Assembly (NCBI GenBank): GCA_963752495.1
Contig: CAVVYJ010000001.1
Location: 124,001 to 188,000, forward strand
DNA: 64,000 nucleotides
From: CAVVYJ01 sp963752495
GTDB taxonomy: Bacteria; Pseudomonadota; Gammaproteobacteria; Burkholderiales; Methylophilaceae
Direction of reading: 5' to 3'
Of the stretch, positions 9,153 through 17,645 are shown piece after piece; within the stretch, counting starts at the first letter, position 1, and the number at the start of each line of letters is the position of its first letter. Under the pieces are notes generated by a model. It saw nothing but the letters and a program-made list of their open reading frames with translations. It made no database searches and had not been told where the DNA came from. Both the position numbers and the translations under genes were made by a program.

Positions 9153-10052
9153 TTATCTGAGCAACGCCTTGAGTAAAATCAGCGGCCAATCCCAAGCTTG
9201 AAGTGTGGGGCGATGCTTGAAGATGTCGCCTTGTACGCTTCTAAGTTTATACAACACCTGCTCGCCACCACCAATAATCATGCGCATTTCCAGACCAATG
9301 CGCCCAGGTAGGATGTGTTCAAGCGGTTTTCCTTCTTTAAGCATCGCTTCTGCGCGGTCAATATTGAAAAGCATGAACTTTTCCCAATGGCTATTGACAT
9401 GATGGCTGGCAATTTGTGCTTCTGTCACGCCAAATTGCTCCATTTCGTCCTGACATAAATAAATACGACTTTTACTTAGAGAGTCATCAAAATCAATTGC
9501 AACGTCCTGATAAAAATTAATGAGTTGCAATGCAGTACACACCTTGTTGGAATAAATCAGGTTCTCGTGTGTAGCTTTACCAAATAAATGCAGCAATAAG
9601 GCGCCTATGGGGTTGGCTGAACGTCTGCAGTAATCCAGAAGCTCATAAAAATTCGCATAGCGCGTCTTAGTCACGTCCTGACTGAATGCGTCTAACAAAT
9701 CATAAAAAGGGGTTAAAGGCAGATTGTACTTCACCACCATGTCTTGAAAGTCGCTAAAAAAACGTGACTTGATGGGTTGGTTATTCTGAATTAAATCGAG
9801 TTGCGATCGGAAGCCTTGCAACATCGCCAATCTTTTTTCCGGCTTGTGCTCACCTTCGTCGGCAAAATCATCCGCTTGGCGCGCAAAGGTGTAAATAAGC
9901 GAAATAGGGTGACGTAAATTTCTTGGCAACACAAACGAAGCCACGGGAAAGTTTTCATAATGTTGCTGCGTGTAAGCTAAAGTATCCTCGACCGCATCTA
10001 TTGCATCGGGGTTTAGTGTATCCACATTGATTGTATTGGGATTTGTAACCAT
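9153..10052 (-). CDS. hpnC: Hydroxysqualene synthase HpnC
   Basis: Squalene synthase-like enzyme that converts presqualene diphosphate to hydroxysqualene. It has 299 residues with Asp-rich motifs ARQADDFADEGE and NFYQDVAIDFDDSLSKSRIYLC, the pattern seen in HpnC rather than HpnD. It is the first gene of hpnC-hpnD-hpnE. No clear Shine-Dalgarno precedes the ATG at 10052, so the exact start is less certain than the identity. Hopanoid cyclase (shc/hpnF) is not in this window. Confidence 0.88.
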   Translation of the reverse strand: MVTNPNTINVDTLNPDAIDAVEDTLAYTQQHYENFPVASFVLPRNLRHPISLIYTFARQADDFADEGEHKPEKRLAMLQGFRSQLDLIQNNQPIKSRFFSDFQDMVVKYNLPLTPFYDLLDAFSQDVTKTRYANFYELLDYCRRSANPIGALLLHLFGKATHENLIYSNKVCTALQLINFYQDVAIDFDDSLSKSRIYLCQDEMEQFGVTEAQIASHHVNSHWEKFMLFNIDRAEAMLKEGKPLEHILPGRIGLEMRMIIGGGEQVLYKLRSVQGDIFKHRPTLQAWDWPLILLKALLR

Positions 10053-10151
10053 AGGAAGAAGTATGCCATAAATTGCCTAGAACCTACAGCAGTCGCCATC
10101 ATATGCGTTACAATAACCAGAAAATTGAGATAAAAATATGTTTGGAGAGTT

Positions 10152-10901
10152 ATGTTTGGAATCATAGGCGGCACAGGGCTCACGCAATTTGAAGGCCTAA
10201 AAATTACGCGGCGGCAAATTGCACGCACGCCTTATGGTGATGCTTCTCAGCCGCTGGTTTTTGGCGAACTGGCAGGACGCGAAGTGGTATTCTTAGCACG
10301 GCATGGCGGCGGTCATACAATTCCACCACATGCGGTGAATTACCGCGCCAATATCTGGGCGTTACAAGATGCTGGGGTTAAAAGTTTACTTGCAATAGCA
10401 ACTGTAGGTAGCATTTCTAAAGAACTTACCGCCGGCGATATTGTTTTGCCGAATCAAATCATTGATTACACTCACGGTCGCAACAACACTTACCATGACG
10501 GCATTGAGCTTCCTGTAATGCATATTGATTTCACTGAGCCTTACTCCAGCGGATTGCGTGACTTGTGTAAAACGGCCGCAAGCAATATTAATCAAACGCT
10601 TCATGACGGTGGAGTGTACGCCTGCGTGCAAGGCCCAAGGCTAGAAACTGCAGCAGAGATTAATCGCTATGAGCGGGATGGTGCAACTATAGTCGGCATG
10701 ACGGGCATGCCAGAAGCTGCGCTGGCGAGAGAACTTGGGCTTAGTTATGCGGCTCTATGCCCAATTGCAAACCAAGCAGCAGGACGTGGTGACAGTGCGC
10801 AAGGCATTCGTTACGAGGCGATGATGGTAAAGCTGGATACAACGATGCAAAAAATCCGCGCGATGATTGAAGAAACAGTAAAGCTTTATCAAGAAGACTA
10901 A
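10152..10901 (+). CDS. S-methyl-5'-thioinosine phosphorylase (MTAP/PNP family)
   Basis: Phosphorolytic nucleoside phosphorylase in methylthioadenosine salvage. It has 249 residues with GIIGGTGL at the start, the phosphate-site RHGGGHTIPPHAVNYRAN and VQGPRLETAAEI. Where adenine-specific MTAPs carry an Asp (a TDYD-like stretch), this protein has CPIANQAAG with Asn, which favours a 6-oxopurine such as methylthioinosine. The specificity is inferred. GGAGAG precedes the ATG at 10152. A nearby ATG at 10138 is out of frame. def follows two bases after the stop. Confidence 0.85.
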   Translation: MFGIIGGTGLTQFEGLKITRRQIARTPYGDASQPLVFGELAGREVVFLARHGGGHTIPPHAVNYRANIWALQDAGVKSLLAIATVGSISKELTAGDIVLPNQIIDYTHGRNNTYHDGIELPVMHIDFTEPYSSGLRDLCKTAASNINQTLHDGGVYACVQGPRLETAAEINRYERDGATIVGMTGMPEAALARELGLSYAALCPIANQAAGRGDSAQGIRYEAMMVKLDTTMQKIRAMIEETVKLYQED

Positions 10902-10903
10902 TT

Positions 10904-11437
10904 ATGGCGATTAGAACTGTTTTACGCATGGGTGACCCGCTATTGCTAGAAAAAGCACAACCCGTAACGCAGTTTGATACACCGGAATTGCATAGGTTGA
11001 TTGAGGATATGCACGATACGATGGAAGCAATGAACGGCGCTGGCATTGCCGCACCACAAATAGGCGTCAGTTTGCGTGTAGTGATTTTTGGCGTGACTAA
11101 AAATCCACGTTATCCAGATGCAGAGCAAGTGCCTTACACGGTTTTGGTGAATCCAGCACTATCGGTAATAGGCGATGAAATGGAAGAGGGTTGGGAAGGT
11201 TGCCTATCAGTACCCGGTATGCGCGGCGTTGTGCCGCGCTATTTGCGGCTTCATTACAAAGGTTTCGATCAGTTTGGTAACCCGATAGATCGTCTTGTTA
11301 GTGACTTCCACGCTCGCGTAGTACAGCACGAATGCGACCATCTTGATGGTATTTTGTACCCCATGCGTATCGCCGATTTACGTAAATTTGGCTTTACTGA
11401 CATACTTTTTCCTAACCAAGATATTCAAGACGATTAA
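10904..11437 (+). CDS. def: Peptide deformylase
   Basis: Metalloenzyme that removes the N-formyl group from new proteins. It has 177 residues with all three motifs: GIAAPQIG, EGCLSVPG (metal-binding Cys) and QHECDHLDG (two metal-binding His and the catalytic Glu). The gene starts two bases after the upstream phosphorylase and is probably co-transcribed. Proteobacteria often have a second def next to fmt; this one is the unlinked type. Confidence 0.95.
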   Translation: MAIRTVLRMGDPLLLEKAQPVTQFDTPELHRLIEDMHDTMEAMNGAGIAAPQIGVSLRVVIFGVTKNPRYPDAEQVPYTVLVNPALSVIGDEMEEGWEGCLSVPGMRGVVPRYLRLHYKGFDQFGNPIDRLVSDFHARVVQHECDHLDGILYPMRIADLRKFGFTDILFPNQDIQDD

Positions 11438-11451
11438 TTGTTTGCTATAAT
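11424..11451 (+). promoter_or_regulatory. Promoter of the tRNA-Ser gene, inside the end of def
   Basis: A perfect TATAAT lies at 11446-11451, with a weak TTCAAG at 11424-11429 and a 16-base spacer. The bases after the -10 (GCCGCC) form a GC-rich discriminator, as at stringently controlled tRNA and rRNA promoters. Transcription would begin near 11458, so the tRNA-like remnant would be in the leader. Confidence 0.55.
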
Positions 11452-11464
11452 GCCGCCTTCTCGA

Positions 11465-11521
11465 GGAAGAGTAGCAGAGCGCAAGGTTTTAAATTGTGCA
11501 TGCTGCAGTCTTCAAGACTGT
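11465..11521 (+). pseudogene. tRNA-Ser-like 5' remnant with a UCA anticodon
   Basis: The segment begins GGAAGAGTAGCAGAGCG, matching the functional tRNA-Ser 97 bases downstream at 16 of 17 positions. After extra bases in the D-arm, it again matches through an anticodon arm, GCAGT-CTTCAAG-ACTGT. No T-arm and no 3' acceptor strand (CTCTTCC) follow, so it cannot fold as a tRNA alone. It is best read as the decayed first copy of a tandem duplication. Confidence 0.55.
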
Positions 11522-11561
11522 ATTCAGTTATGGTCAAAAAGTAACAAAATTGTTTTAATTC

Positions 11562-11651
11562 GGAAGAGTGGCAGAGCGGTTTAATGCTACAGTCTTGAAA
11601 ACTGTCGTGGGTTCACGCCCACCGTGAGTTCGAATCTCACCTCTTCCGCCA
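11562..11651 (+). tRNA. tRNA-Ser (anticodon UGA)
   Basis: The 90-nt gene includes an encoded CCA. The acceptor GGAAGAG pairs with CTCTTCC, and G73 follows. The anticodon arm is ACAGT-CTTGAAA-ACTGT, placing TGA at positions 34-36. A long variable arm (GTGGG/CCCAC) and a T-arm with GTTCGAAT are present, as required for a class II serine tRNA. It reads UCA and related codons. Confidence 0.96.
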
Positions 11652-11658
11652 GTTTTTT

Positions 11659-11684
11659 AATGCTGCTCCTGGCAGCATTTTTAT
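11659..11684 (+). terminator. Rho-independent terminator after tRNA-Ser
   Basis: AATGCTGC at 11659-11666 and GCAGCATT at 11672-11679 form an 8-bp stem with a five-base loop, followed by a T-rich run. Confidence 0.85.
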
Positions 11685-11704
11685 TTTAATTTTAAGGATT
11701 CCAT

Positions 11705-11983
11705 ATGAGCCAAATCGTTATTGATCACAATCCATCACAAGAAAAACTTAAAGAACTCGGCGTTGCCAGCTGGTCTATCTGGGATTGCGCACCATCTAAA
11801 TTCCCCCTTAACTTTGACAATGCTACAGAAAGCGCTTACGTGCTGGAAGGTGAGTTTCACGTTTATCCAGAAGGCGGCGAAAAGGTCGTTGTAAAAGCAG
11901 GTGATTTCGTGGTGTTTCCAAAGGGTTTAAAAAGCAATTGGGAAGTTGTAAAGCAACTTAAAAAACACTACAAACATTCATAA
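11705..11983 (+). CDS. Small single-domain cupin protein (copy 1)
   Basis: A 92-residue cytoplasmic protein that is one cupin barrel. The conserved YVLEGEFHVYPEGGE and AGDFVVFPKG segments correspond to the two cupin motifs, and SWSIWDCAPSKFP is the Trp-rich N-terminus of the cupin_3 (DUF861) group. AAGGATT precedes the ATG. Its own terminator follows at 12017, so it may be expressed apart from its paralogue at 12058. Substrate is unknown, and classical metal-binding His residues are not obvious. Confidence 0.85.
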   Translation: MSQIVIDHNPSQEKLKELGVASWSIWDCAPSKFPLNFDNATESAYVLEGEFHVYPEGGEKVVVKAGDFVVFPKGLKSNWEVVKQLKKHYKHS

Positions 11984-12016
11984 TTACATTTTTTATGTAT
12001 TAGGAATAGAATAAAG

Positions 12017-12044
12017 GCCCGGCAACTGCTGGGCTTTTTGTTTT
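12017..12044 (+). terminator. Rho-independent terminator between the two cupin genes
   Basis: GCCCGGC at 12017-12023 pairs with GCTGGGC at 12028-12034 with a four-base loop, followed by TTTTTGTTTT. Confidence 0.8.
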
Positions 12045-12057
12045 AAAAAAGGAGCGC

Positions 12058-12333
12058 ATGATGGAAATAACAGTAGAAAAGCCAGATGCAGCTAAACTTG
12101 CAGCAATGGGCGTGAGTAATTGGCCAACGTGGTCCAAAGAAGTTTCCACTTTTCCGTGGAGCTACAACTCTCAGGAAATTGCCTATATCTTAGAAGGTGA
12201 AGTCACCGTAACACCAAAAAATGGCGGTACGCCAGTAAGTTTTGGTGTTGGCGACTTGGTAACGTTTCCTGCGGGGCTATCCTGTATTTGGGATGTGAAA
12301 AAAGCGCTGCGAAAGCATTATCAGTTTAGTTAA
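12058..12333 (+). CDS. Small single-domain cupin protein (copy 2)
   Basis: A 91-residue cupin related to the protein at 11705. Both share LGV.NW/SW, YILEGE/YVLEGE, GDLVTFPAG/GDFVVFPKG and a C-terminal LRKHYQFS/LKKHYKHS. Two ATGs stand in tandem at 12058 and 12061. The AAGGAG at 12049-12054 is better spaced for the second, so the first residue may be at 12061. It belongs to the cupin_3/DUF861 type, and function is not recognisable from sequence. Confidence 0.84.
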   Translation: MMEITVEKPDAAKLAAMGVSNWPTWSKEVSTFPWSYNSQEIAYILEGEVTVTPKNGGTPVSFGVGDLVTFPAGLSCIWDVKKALRKHYQFS

Positions 12334-12345
12334 TTTATGATTTAA

Positions 12346-14906
12346 CTAGAGTTTCGCCAACTCATCTTTTAGCATGTCAATCTGCGCAGAACTGAGAGGT
12401 TGATTATGCTTGGCTGAAACCAAAAAACTGTCTTCAGCACGATTGCCTAATGTGTTGATTTTTGCATTATGCAAATCTATGCCGTGCCGCAAAAATATAG
12501 ATGCTATTTGCGCAAGGAGACCAGGCCGGTCTCCGGTAATGATATCGAGCGCATGATTGTTACCCTGCGGCTCGGCAGAAATCTTAATTTGCGTGGCAAA
12601 CGGCATGTGCTTGACCTGTCGATTTAGCCGCCCTTGCAGTGGCGCCTCTAGTGGCGAAGAGAGGGCAATCTGCGTGGTTAATTCAGTTTCAATATGCTTT
12701 AATAATCCACTGTAACTAACTGATTTTCCTGAACTATCTAGCACGATAAAAGTATTTAGAGCGTAGCCGTGATTGGTCGTGTAAATTTTAGCCTGTCCAA
12801 TATTGTAGGCGATACGGTCAAAGAAGTTGCAGATTCGTGCAAATAAGTCATCGTGATCGCGGGTATAGATCATCACTTGAATGCCATCGCCATCTGGACT
12901 TAAGCGTGCGCGTACAATCGAGGCTTCTGTGTACGCGTGGGGAGTAAGTAAACGACTTTGCCATGCAATTTCATCGCTATCAAAGCGGGTAAAATAGGCT
13001 TCACCGACGTTCTCCCACAGCGTTTGATAGGACTGTTGCTGTAAACCATAATTACTGAGCTTGTCCGCAGCTTCCTTTTGCCGGATTGCAATTGCTTGCT
13101 TCACGCTAAATGAAGGGTCATTCAATACGCGACGCGTTTGCAAAAATAAACTCTCTAAAAGTCGGGCTTTCCATGCATTCCAAACAATCGGGCTTGTGCC
13201 CCGAATATCTGCAACCGTGAGTAAATACAAGGCTGCTAGCCGTGTTTCATTTTTGACAAAATGTGCAAACTGTTCAATCACGGCAGGATCAGATAAGTCG
13301 GACTTTTGTGCGGTTTTAGACAGTTGCAGGTGTGCGTCGACAAGCCAACTGACCAGTTGCGTGTCTTGCTTGGGTAAGTTATGCAAGTTACAAAACTTTC
13401 TGGCATCGACTGCCCCCAGCGTGGAGTGATCACCACCACGACCTTTAGCAATGTCATGGAATATTGCGGCGAGGTAGAGTAGGTGAGGTTTTTCGAAGCT
13501 CGAAAACAACTGTGTGCAAAGCGGGAACTCGTGTTTGAGTTCTGGTTTTGCAAATCGACGCAAGTTAGCAAGCACGTTTAGGATGTGTTCATCCACGGTA
13601 TAAACATGAAACAAATCATGCTGCATTTGCCCGATAATTTTTCCAAATGCAGGAATGTATTCACCTAAAATTCCGTATCGATTCATTCGGCGCAACGAGT
13701 GGTTTACGCCGTTGGGCTGGGACAAAATGCTTAAGAACAATATTTTATTATCCGGTGATTCACGAAATGCTTTCGTCACCAATTTTTTTGCGAACTGAAG
13801 CTGCCTAAGCAGTTTTGGCCCCAATCCATCTAGTTCTGCGTGCTGCTGAAGCAACAAAAAACATTCCAAAATAGCGCTAGGAAACCGCTCAAACAAATCG
13901 TTAGACTTGGCCTCAATTAACCGATTACGAGATTCAAACCGTGCATTAATGCTTGTAGTTGTCTGGTTTTGAGATAAGTTTTCAGTTAAGGATTTAAGCA
14001 AAATTTCATTGATTAAACTAATGTATCTAGCGCTGTAATAGTAGCTCTGCATGAGCTGTTCGCTTGCGCGTTTGCGTGGCGTATTTTTAAAGCCAAGATT
14101 CTCTGCAAGCTCATTTTGAAAATCAAACAGCAACCTGTCTTCACGACGCTTGGCAAGGTAATGTAGGCGTATGCGTAGCATTTGCAAGTTGCGTGCATGT
14201 TTTTTTATTTGGCGTAACTCGTCTAGGCTAATAACCTTGTTCTTTGCGAGTTCTGTCCAACTTTTGCCCAATTGTTGGCTTTGTGCAAGCCATAAAATAC
14301 TATGTAAATCACGCAAACCACCCGGACTTTCTTTGAGGTTGGGCTCTAGGCTGTAAGCGGTATCATTGAATTTGGCGTGGCGATTATCCTGTTCACGCGT
14401 TTTTGCAGCTAAAAATAGCGCTGGTTTCAGGTCTTGATTGATGGCATCCAAAAACTTCGTAAACTCAAGTTGTTGCCACTTAGCAGCCTTGCTTCCAGCA
14501 AGTTGGTTTGAACGGTAACGTCCTGCGCCGCTTCTTTAATGCATTCTTGCAAGTTACGCACGCTATGCCCAACATTAAGGCCAATGTCCCATAGCACTCC
14601 AATGAGTGTTTCAATCTCTTGGTTTTGAGTCTCATTAGAAATATGCGAAGGGACTAAAATGAGCAAATCAATATCGGAAAAAGGAAAAAGTTCGCCGCGC
14701 CCATAGCCGCCAGTTGCAATTAGGCTGCAAGCTTCATTGATATTGAATTTCAGCCATATGGTTTTTAATAGCTCATCAATGAGTTCCGCTTGTTTTTTTA
14801 AAAGAGTAGCAGGATTTTTGTGCGAAAAAAAATCTTCCTCAAGCACTTGCTGCCGGGTTTTTAGTGCCTGACGCAAAGTCTGGATTTCTTCTTTGGAAAT
14901 ACTCAT
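12346..14906 (-). CDS. glnD: [Protein-PII] uridylyltransferase GlnD, frameshifted near 14472
   Basis: Bifunctional uridylyltransferase/uridylyl-removing enzyme that modifies PII in response to glutamine. The N-terminal part (14906 down to about 14472) holds the nucleotidyltransferase motif GGYGRGELFPFSDIDLL. The rest, in another frame, holds LEPNLKESPGGLRDL, the HD-type HDIAKGRGGDHS and two C-terminal ACT domains. Together they form about 850 residues, the normal GlnD length. The reading changes within GGCAACAACTTGAG (minus strand); one missing base, or two extra, would explain it. It follows map by 16 bases. The break is probably a sequence error, though a real null cannot be excluded. Confidence 0.9.
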
Positions 14907-14922
14907 CTATAAATTTATAGAG

Positions 14923-15720
14923 CTACGAAAGCTGTGGAACGGCAGGAGAGCCGGCTGATAACGTCATGACTTCATATCCTGTATCGGTCACCAAAATCGT
15001 ATGTTCCCACTGTGCGGAAAGGCTACGGTCTTTGGTGACAATTGTCCAGCCATCGGGCATTTGCTTGATATCGCGCTTGCCGGCATTAATCATGGGCTCA
15101 ATCGTAAAAATCATGCCTGCGCGCAATTTTACTCCGGTACCGGGTTTGCCATAATGCAATACCTGTGGCTCCTCATGAAATTTTTTGCCGATACCATGTC
15201 CGCAAAATTCGCGCACGATACTGTAACCATTTTTTTCTGCAAAGGTTTGAATCGCATGGCCAATATCACCAAGTGTTGCGTCTGGTTTAACTTTGCTAAT
15301 GCCTATCCACATGGCTTTGTAAGTGATTTCACTTAATCTTTTTGCTTGAATCGAGGCTTCTCCAACCATAAACATACGTGAGGTATCGCCATGGTAGCCA
15401 TCTTTAATCACGGTCACATCAATGTTTACAATATCGCCATTCTTAAGCACTTTATCGCCTGGCACACCATGACAAATTTGATGGTTAACCGAGGTGCAAA
15501 TGGATTTAGGATAGGGTGTGTGGCCATCTGGCGCGTAGTTGAGCGGCGCAGGGATCGCTTTTTGCACGTTTACAATATAATCATGGCAAAGTTGGTCGAG
15601 CTTTTCTGTGGTCACACCGTGGACCACAAAGGGCGTAATGTAATCAAGCACTTCGCTTGCGAGTTTACCTGCGACGCGCATTTTTGCGATATCGTCGGCA
15701 TTGTGAATAGTAATGGCCAT
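14923..15720 (-). CDS. map: Methionine aminopeptidase, type I
   Basis: Dinuclear metalloprotease that removes the initiator methionine. It has 265 residues with the ligands and catalytic residues in expected order: NHQICHGVPGD, DVTVIKDGYHGDTSRMF (two Asp), EFCGHGIGKKFHE (His), IEPMINAG (Glu) and WEHTILVTD (Glu). The gene is divergent from rpsB and precedes glnD, as in E. coli. Confidence 0.96.
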   Translation of the reverse strand: MAITIHNADDIAKMRVAGKLASEVLDYITPFVVHGVTTEKLDQLCHDYIVNVQKAIPAPLNYAPDGHTPYPKSICTSVNHQICHGVPGDKVLKNGDIVNIDVTVIKDGYHGDTSRMFMVGEASIQAKRLSEITYKAMWIGISKVKPDATLGDIGHAIQTFAEKNGYSIVREFCGHGIGKKFHEEPQVLHYGKPGTGVKLRAGMIFTIEPMINAGKRDIKQMPDGWTIVTKDRSLSAQWEHTILVTDTGYEVMTLSAGSPAVPQLS

Positions 15721-15747
15721 AATTAATTGAAATTGTTAAGGTTTTGA

Positions 15748-15776
15748 TTGAATAAACATCTAATGTTTGCTATTAT
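15748..15776 (+). promoter_or_regulatory. Promoter of rpsB, overlapping a possible -10 for map
   Basis: TTGAAT at 15748-15753 and TATTAT at 15771-15776 are 17 bases apart. On the opposite strand the same spot (15777-15772) reads TATAAT and could serve map, though no good -35 is visible on that side. Overlapping -10 elements would make the two directions compete. Confidence 0.5.
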
Positions 15777-15828
15777 ACGCGCCGCTAGAGAACTGTTTTA
15801 GGATTTTTTAGCAAATAACTGTACCGCC

Positions 15829-15889
15829 CCGTTAGGGTGTCTGCTTTGCAGATATTGTGGGTGAGTGCAAATTTAACCCTTACATGGAG
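15829..15889 (+). promoter_or_regulatory. Structured rpsB leader, possible S2 autoregulatory element
   Basis: The roughly 110-nt leader holds two small hairpins: CCC-GTTA-GGG just before 15838 and TCTGC-TTT-GCAGA at 15840-15852. A GGGTGAGTGCAAA stretch and TGGAG ribosome binding site follow. Proteobacterial rpsB leaders are known to be bound by S2 for feedback. I assign this by position and structure only. Confidence 0.35.
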
Positions 15890-15896
15890 TATTAAA

Positions 15897-16652
15897 ATGT
15901 CTGTAACTATGCGTCAGATGCTTGAGGCCGGCGTTCACTTTGGCCATCAAACCCGTTATTGGAACCCAAAAATGGCAGAGTACATTTTTGGCGACCGCAA
16001 CAAAATTCATATTGTTAATCTTGAAAAAACTTTGCCATTGTTCGAAGAAGCGCAAAAGTACGTGCGCACGCTTGCAGCAAATAAAGGTCGCATTTTATTC
16101 GTAGGTACTAAACGTCAAGCGCGTGAAATCATGAAAGAAGAAGCTGCGCGTGCTGGCTGTGCTTATGTGAATCACCGTTGGTTGGGTGGTATGCTCACCA
16201 ACTTTAAAACAGTTAAACAATCTATTAAGCGCTTAACCGACTTTGAGGCTATGTTACAAGATGGTAGCTTAGATAAGTTTGGTAAAAAAGAAGCGTTAGG
16301 TTACAAGCGCGAAGTTGAAAAGCTTGAGCGTTCTATTGGCGGCATCAAGGAAATGGGCGGCTTGCCAGATGCAATTTTTATTATTGACGTAGGTCACGAG
16401 CATGGCGCGGTAACAGAAGCGCAAAAGCTTGGTATTCCTGTCATTGGCGTGGTCGATACCAACAACTCACCAGACGGTATTACTTATGTGATCCCAGGTA
16501 ATGATGACTCAAGCCGTGCGATTCGTTTGTATGCTCGCGGTATGGCAGATGCGGTGTTGGAGGGTCGTGAAAACGCGATTACCGAAATCGTAAAATCTGC
16601 AGCTGAAGTTGAGGAATTTGTAGAAGTAGCCGAAGCTGCAGCTGCGGAGTAA
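15897..16652 (+). CDS. rpsB: 30S ribosomal protein S2
   Basis: S2 of 251 residues, bound late to the 30S subunit and needed for S1 binding. It begins MSVTMRQMLEAGVHFGHQTRYWNPKM and has the conserved HRWLGGMLTNFKT and PVIGVVDTN segments. The frame is open to 15837, but the ATG at 15897 with TGGAG seven bases before matches the family N-terminus. An attenuator-like hairpin separates it from tsf. Confidence 0.97.
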   Translation: MSVTMRQMLEAGVHFGHQTRYWNPKMAEYIFGDRNKIHIVNLEKTLPLFEEAQKYVRTLAANKGRILFVGTKRQAREIMKEEAARAGCAYVNHRWLGGMLTNFKTVKQSIKRLTDFEAMLQDGSLDKFGKKEALGYKREVEKLERSIGGIKEMGGLPDAIFIIDVGHEHGAVTEAQKLGIPVIGVVDTNNSPDGITYVIPGNDDSSRAIRLYARGMADAVLEGRENAITEIVKSAAEVEEFVEVAEAAAAE

Positions 16653-16666
16653 CTAATGCAAATTTT

Positions 16667-16691
16667 AAAGGGGCTTTCTAGCCCCTTTGTT
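16667..16691 (+). terminator. Attenuator-like hairpin between rpsB and tsf
   Basis: AAAGGGGC at 16667-16674 pairs perfectly with GCCCCTTT at 16681-16688, with a six-base loop, followed by a weak T-rich tail. Such a partial terminator would lower tsf expression relative to rpsB. Confidence 0.65.
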
Positions 16692-16753
16692 ATTTATAAT
16701 CAATTAATTATATTAACTACTTAAAGTTAATTTTTAAGTTTAAGGGAACAAAA

Positions 16754-17629
16754 ATGGCTGAAATTACCGCGAGTATGGTAAAAGATTTACGTGAGCGCAC
16801 AGATGCGCCAATGATGGATTGCAAAAAAGCACTGACTGAAGCAGATGGCGACATGACGCGCGCAGAAGAAATTTTGCGTGTACGTTTTGGCAATAAAGCT
16901 AGCAAGGCTGCAGGTCGCGTGGCTGCTGAGGGCACAGTAGGCATCAGCATTTCTGCCGATGGCAAATCTGGTGCGATGATTGAAGTGAACTCAGAAACTG
17001 ACTTCTGTGCAAAAAATGAAGATTTCTTGAAATTTACCAGCGAATTGGCAGGTATCGTGGCTGCCAGCAACGCAGCGGATATCGCGACTGTAAACGCATT
17101 GCCGATGCGCGGCGCGACTGTGGAAGAAACGCGCGCGCAATTGGTTGGCAAAATTGGCGAAAACATCACGCCACGTCGTTTCGTTAAAATCAACGCAGCA
17201 GGTAAATTGGCTAGCTACATTCACGGCAGCAAAATCGGAGTATTGGTGGATTTGGTTGGCGGCGATGATGCATTGGCAAAAGACATTGCCATGCACATTG
17301 CAGCGGCAAAACCAAAATCATTGGATGCATCTGGTATTTCAGCCGATTTAATCGACGCAGAACGACGCGTCGCGATTGAAAAAGCCAAAGAAGCCGGCAA
17401 ACCAGAGGCTATGTTAGAAAAAATTGCCGATGGCACGGTAGCAAAATTTTTAAAAGAAGTGACTTTGTTGAGTCAAGTGTTTGTTAAAGATGACAAATTC
17501 ACCATTGAATCTTTGTTGAAGTCTAAAAATGCCTCTGTGGCTTCATTTACCATGTATGTGGTGGGTGAGGGCATTGAGAAAGCAGTGGTTGATTATGCTG
17601 CAGAGGTTGCCGCCGCTGCGAAGGTTTAA
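16754..17629 (+). CDS. tsf: Elongation factor Ts
   Basis: Guanine nucleotide exchange factor for EF-Tu. It has 291 residues and starts with the UBA-like domain (KDLRERTDAPMMDCKKAL), then the SETDFCAKN motif of the core domain, and is full length. AAGGGAACAAAA precedes the ATG. The region between the attenuator and this start is extremely AT-rich. A strong terminator follows the stop, which ends the rpsB-tsf unit. Confidence 0.97.
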   Translation: MAEITASMVKDLRERTDAPMMDCKKALTEADGDMTRAEEILRVRFGNKASKAAGRVAAEGTVGISISADGKSGAMIEVNSETDFCAKNEDFLKFTSELAGIVAASNAADIATVNALPMRGATVEETRAQLVGKIGENITPRRFVKINAAGKLASYIHGSKIGVLVDLVGGDDALAKDIAMHIAAAKPKSLDASGISADLIDAERRVAIEKAKEAGKPEAMLEKIADGTVAKFLKEVTLLSQVFVKDDKFTIESLLKSKNASVASFTMYVVGEGIEKAVVDYAAEVAAAAKV

Positions 17630-17645
17630 TTTAAACTAGTCAATT

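Noticed and set aside
11465..11521. Selenocysteine tRNA gene (UCA anticodon)
   Set aside because: There is no 8-bp acceptor, T-arm or 3' acceptor strand, and the sequence aligns with the adjacent tRNA-Ser. It is reported as a remnant instead.
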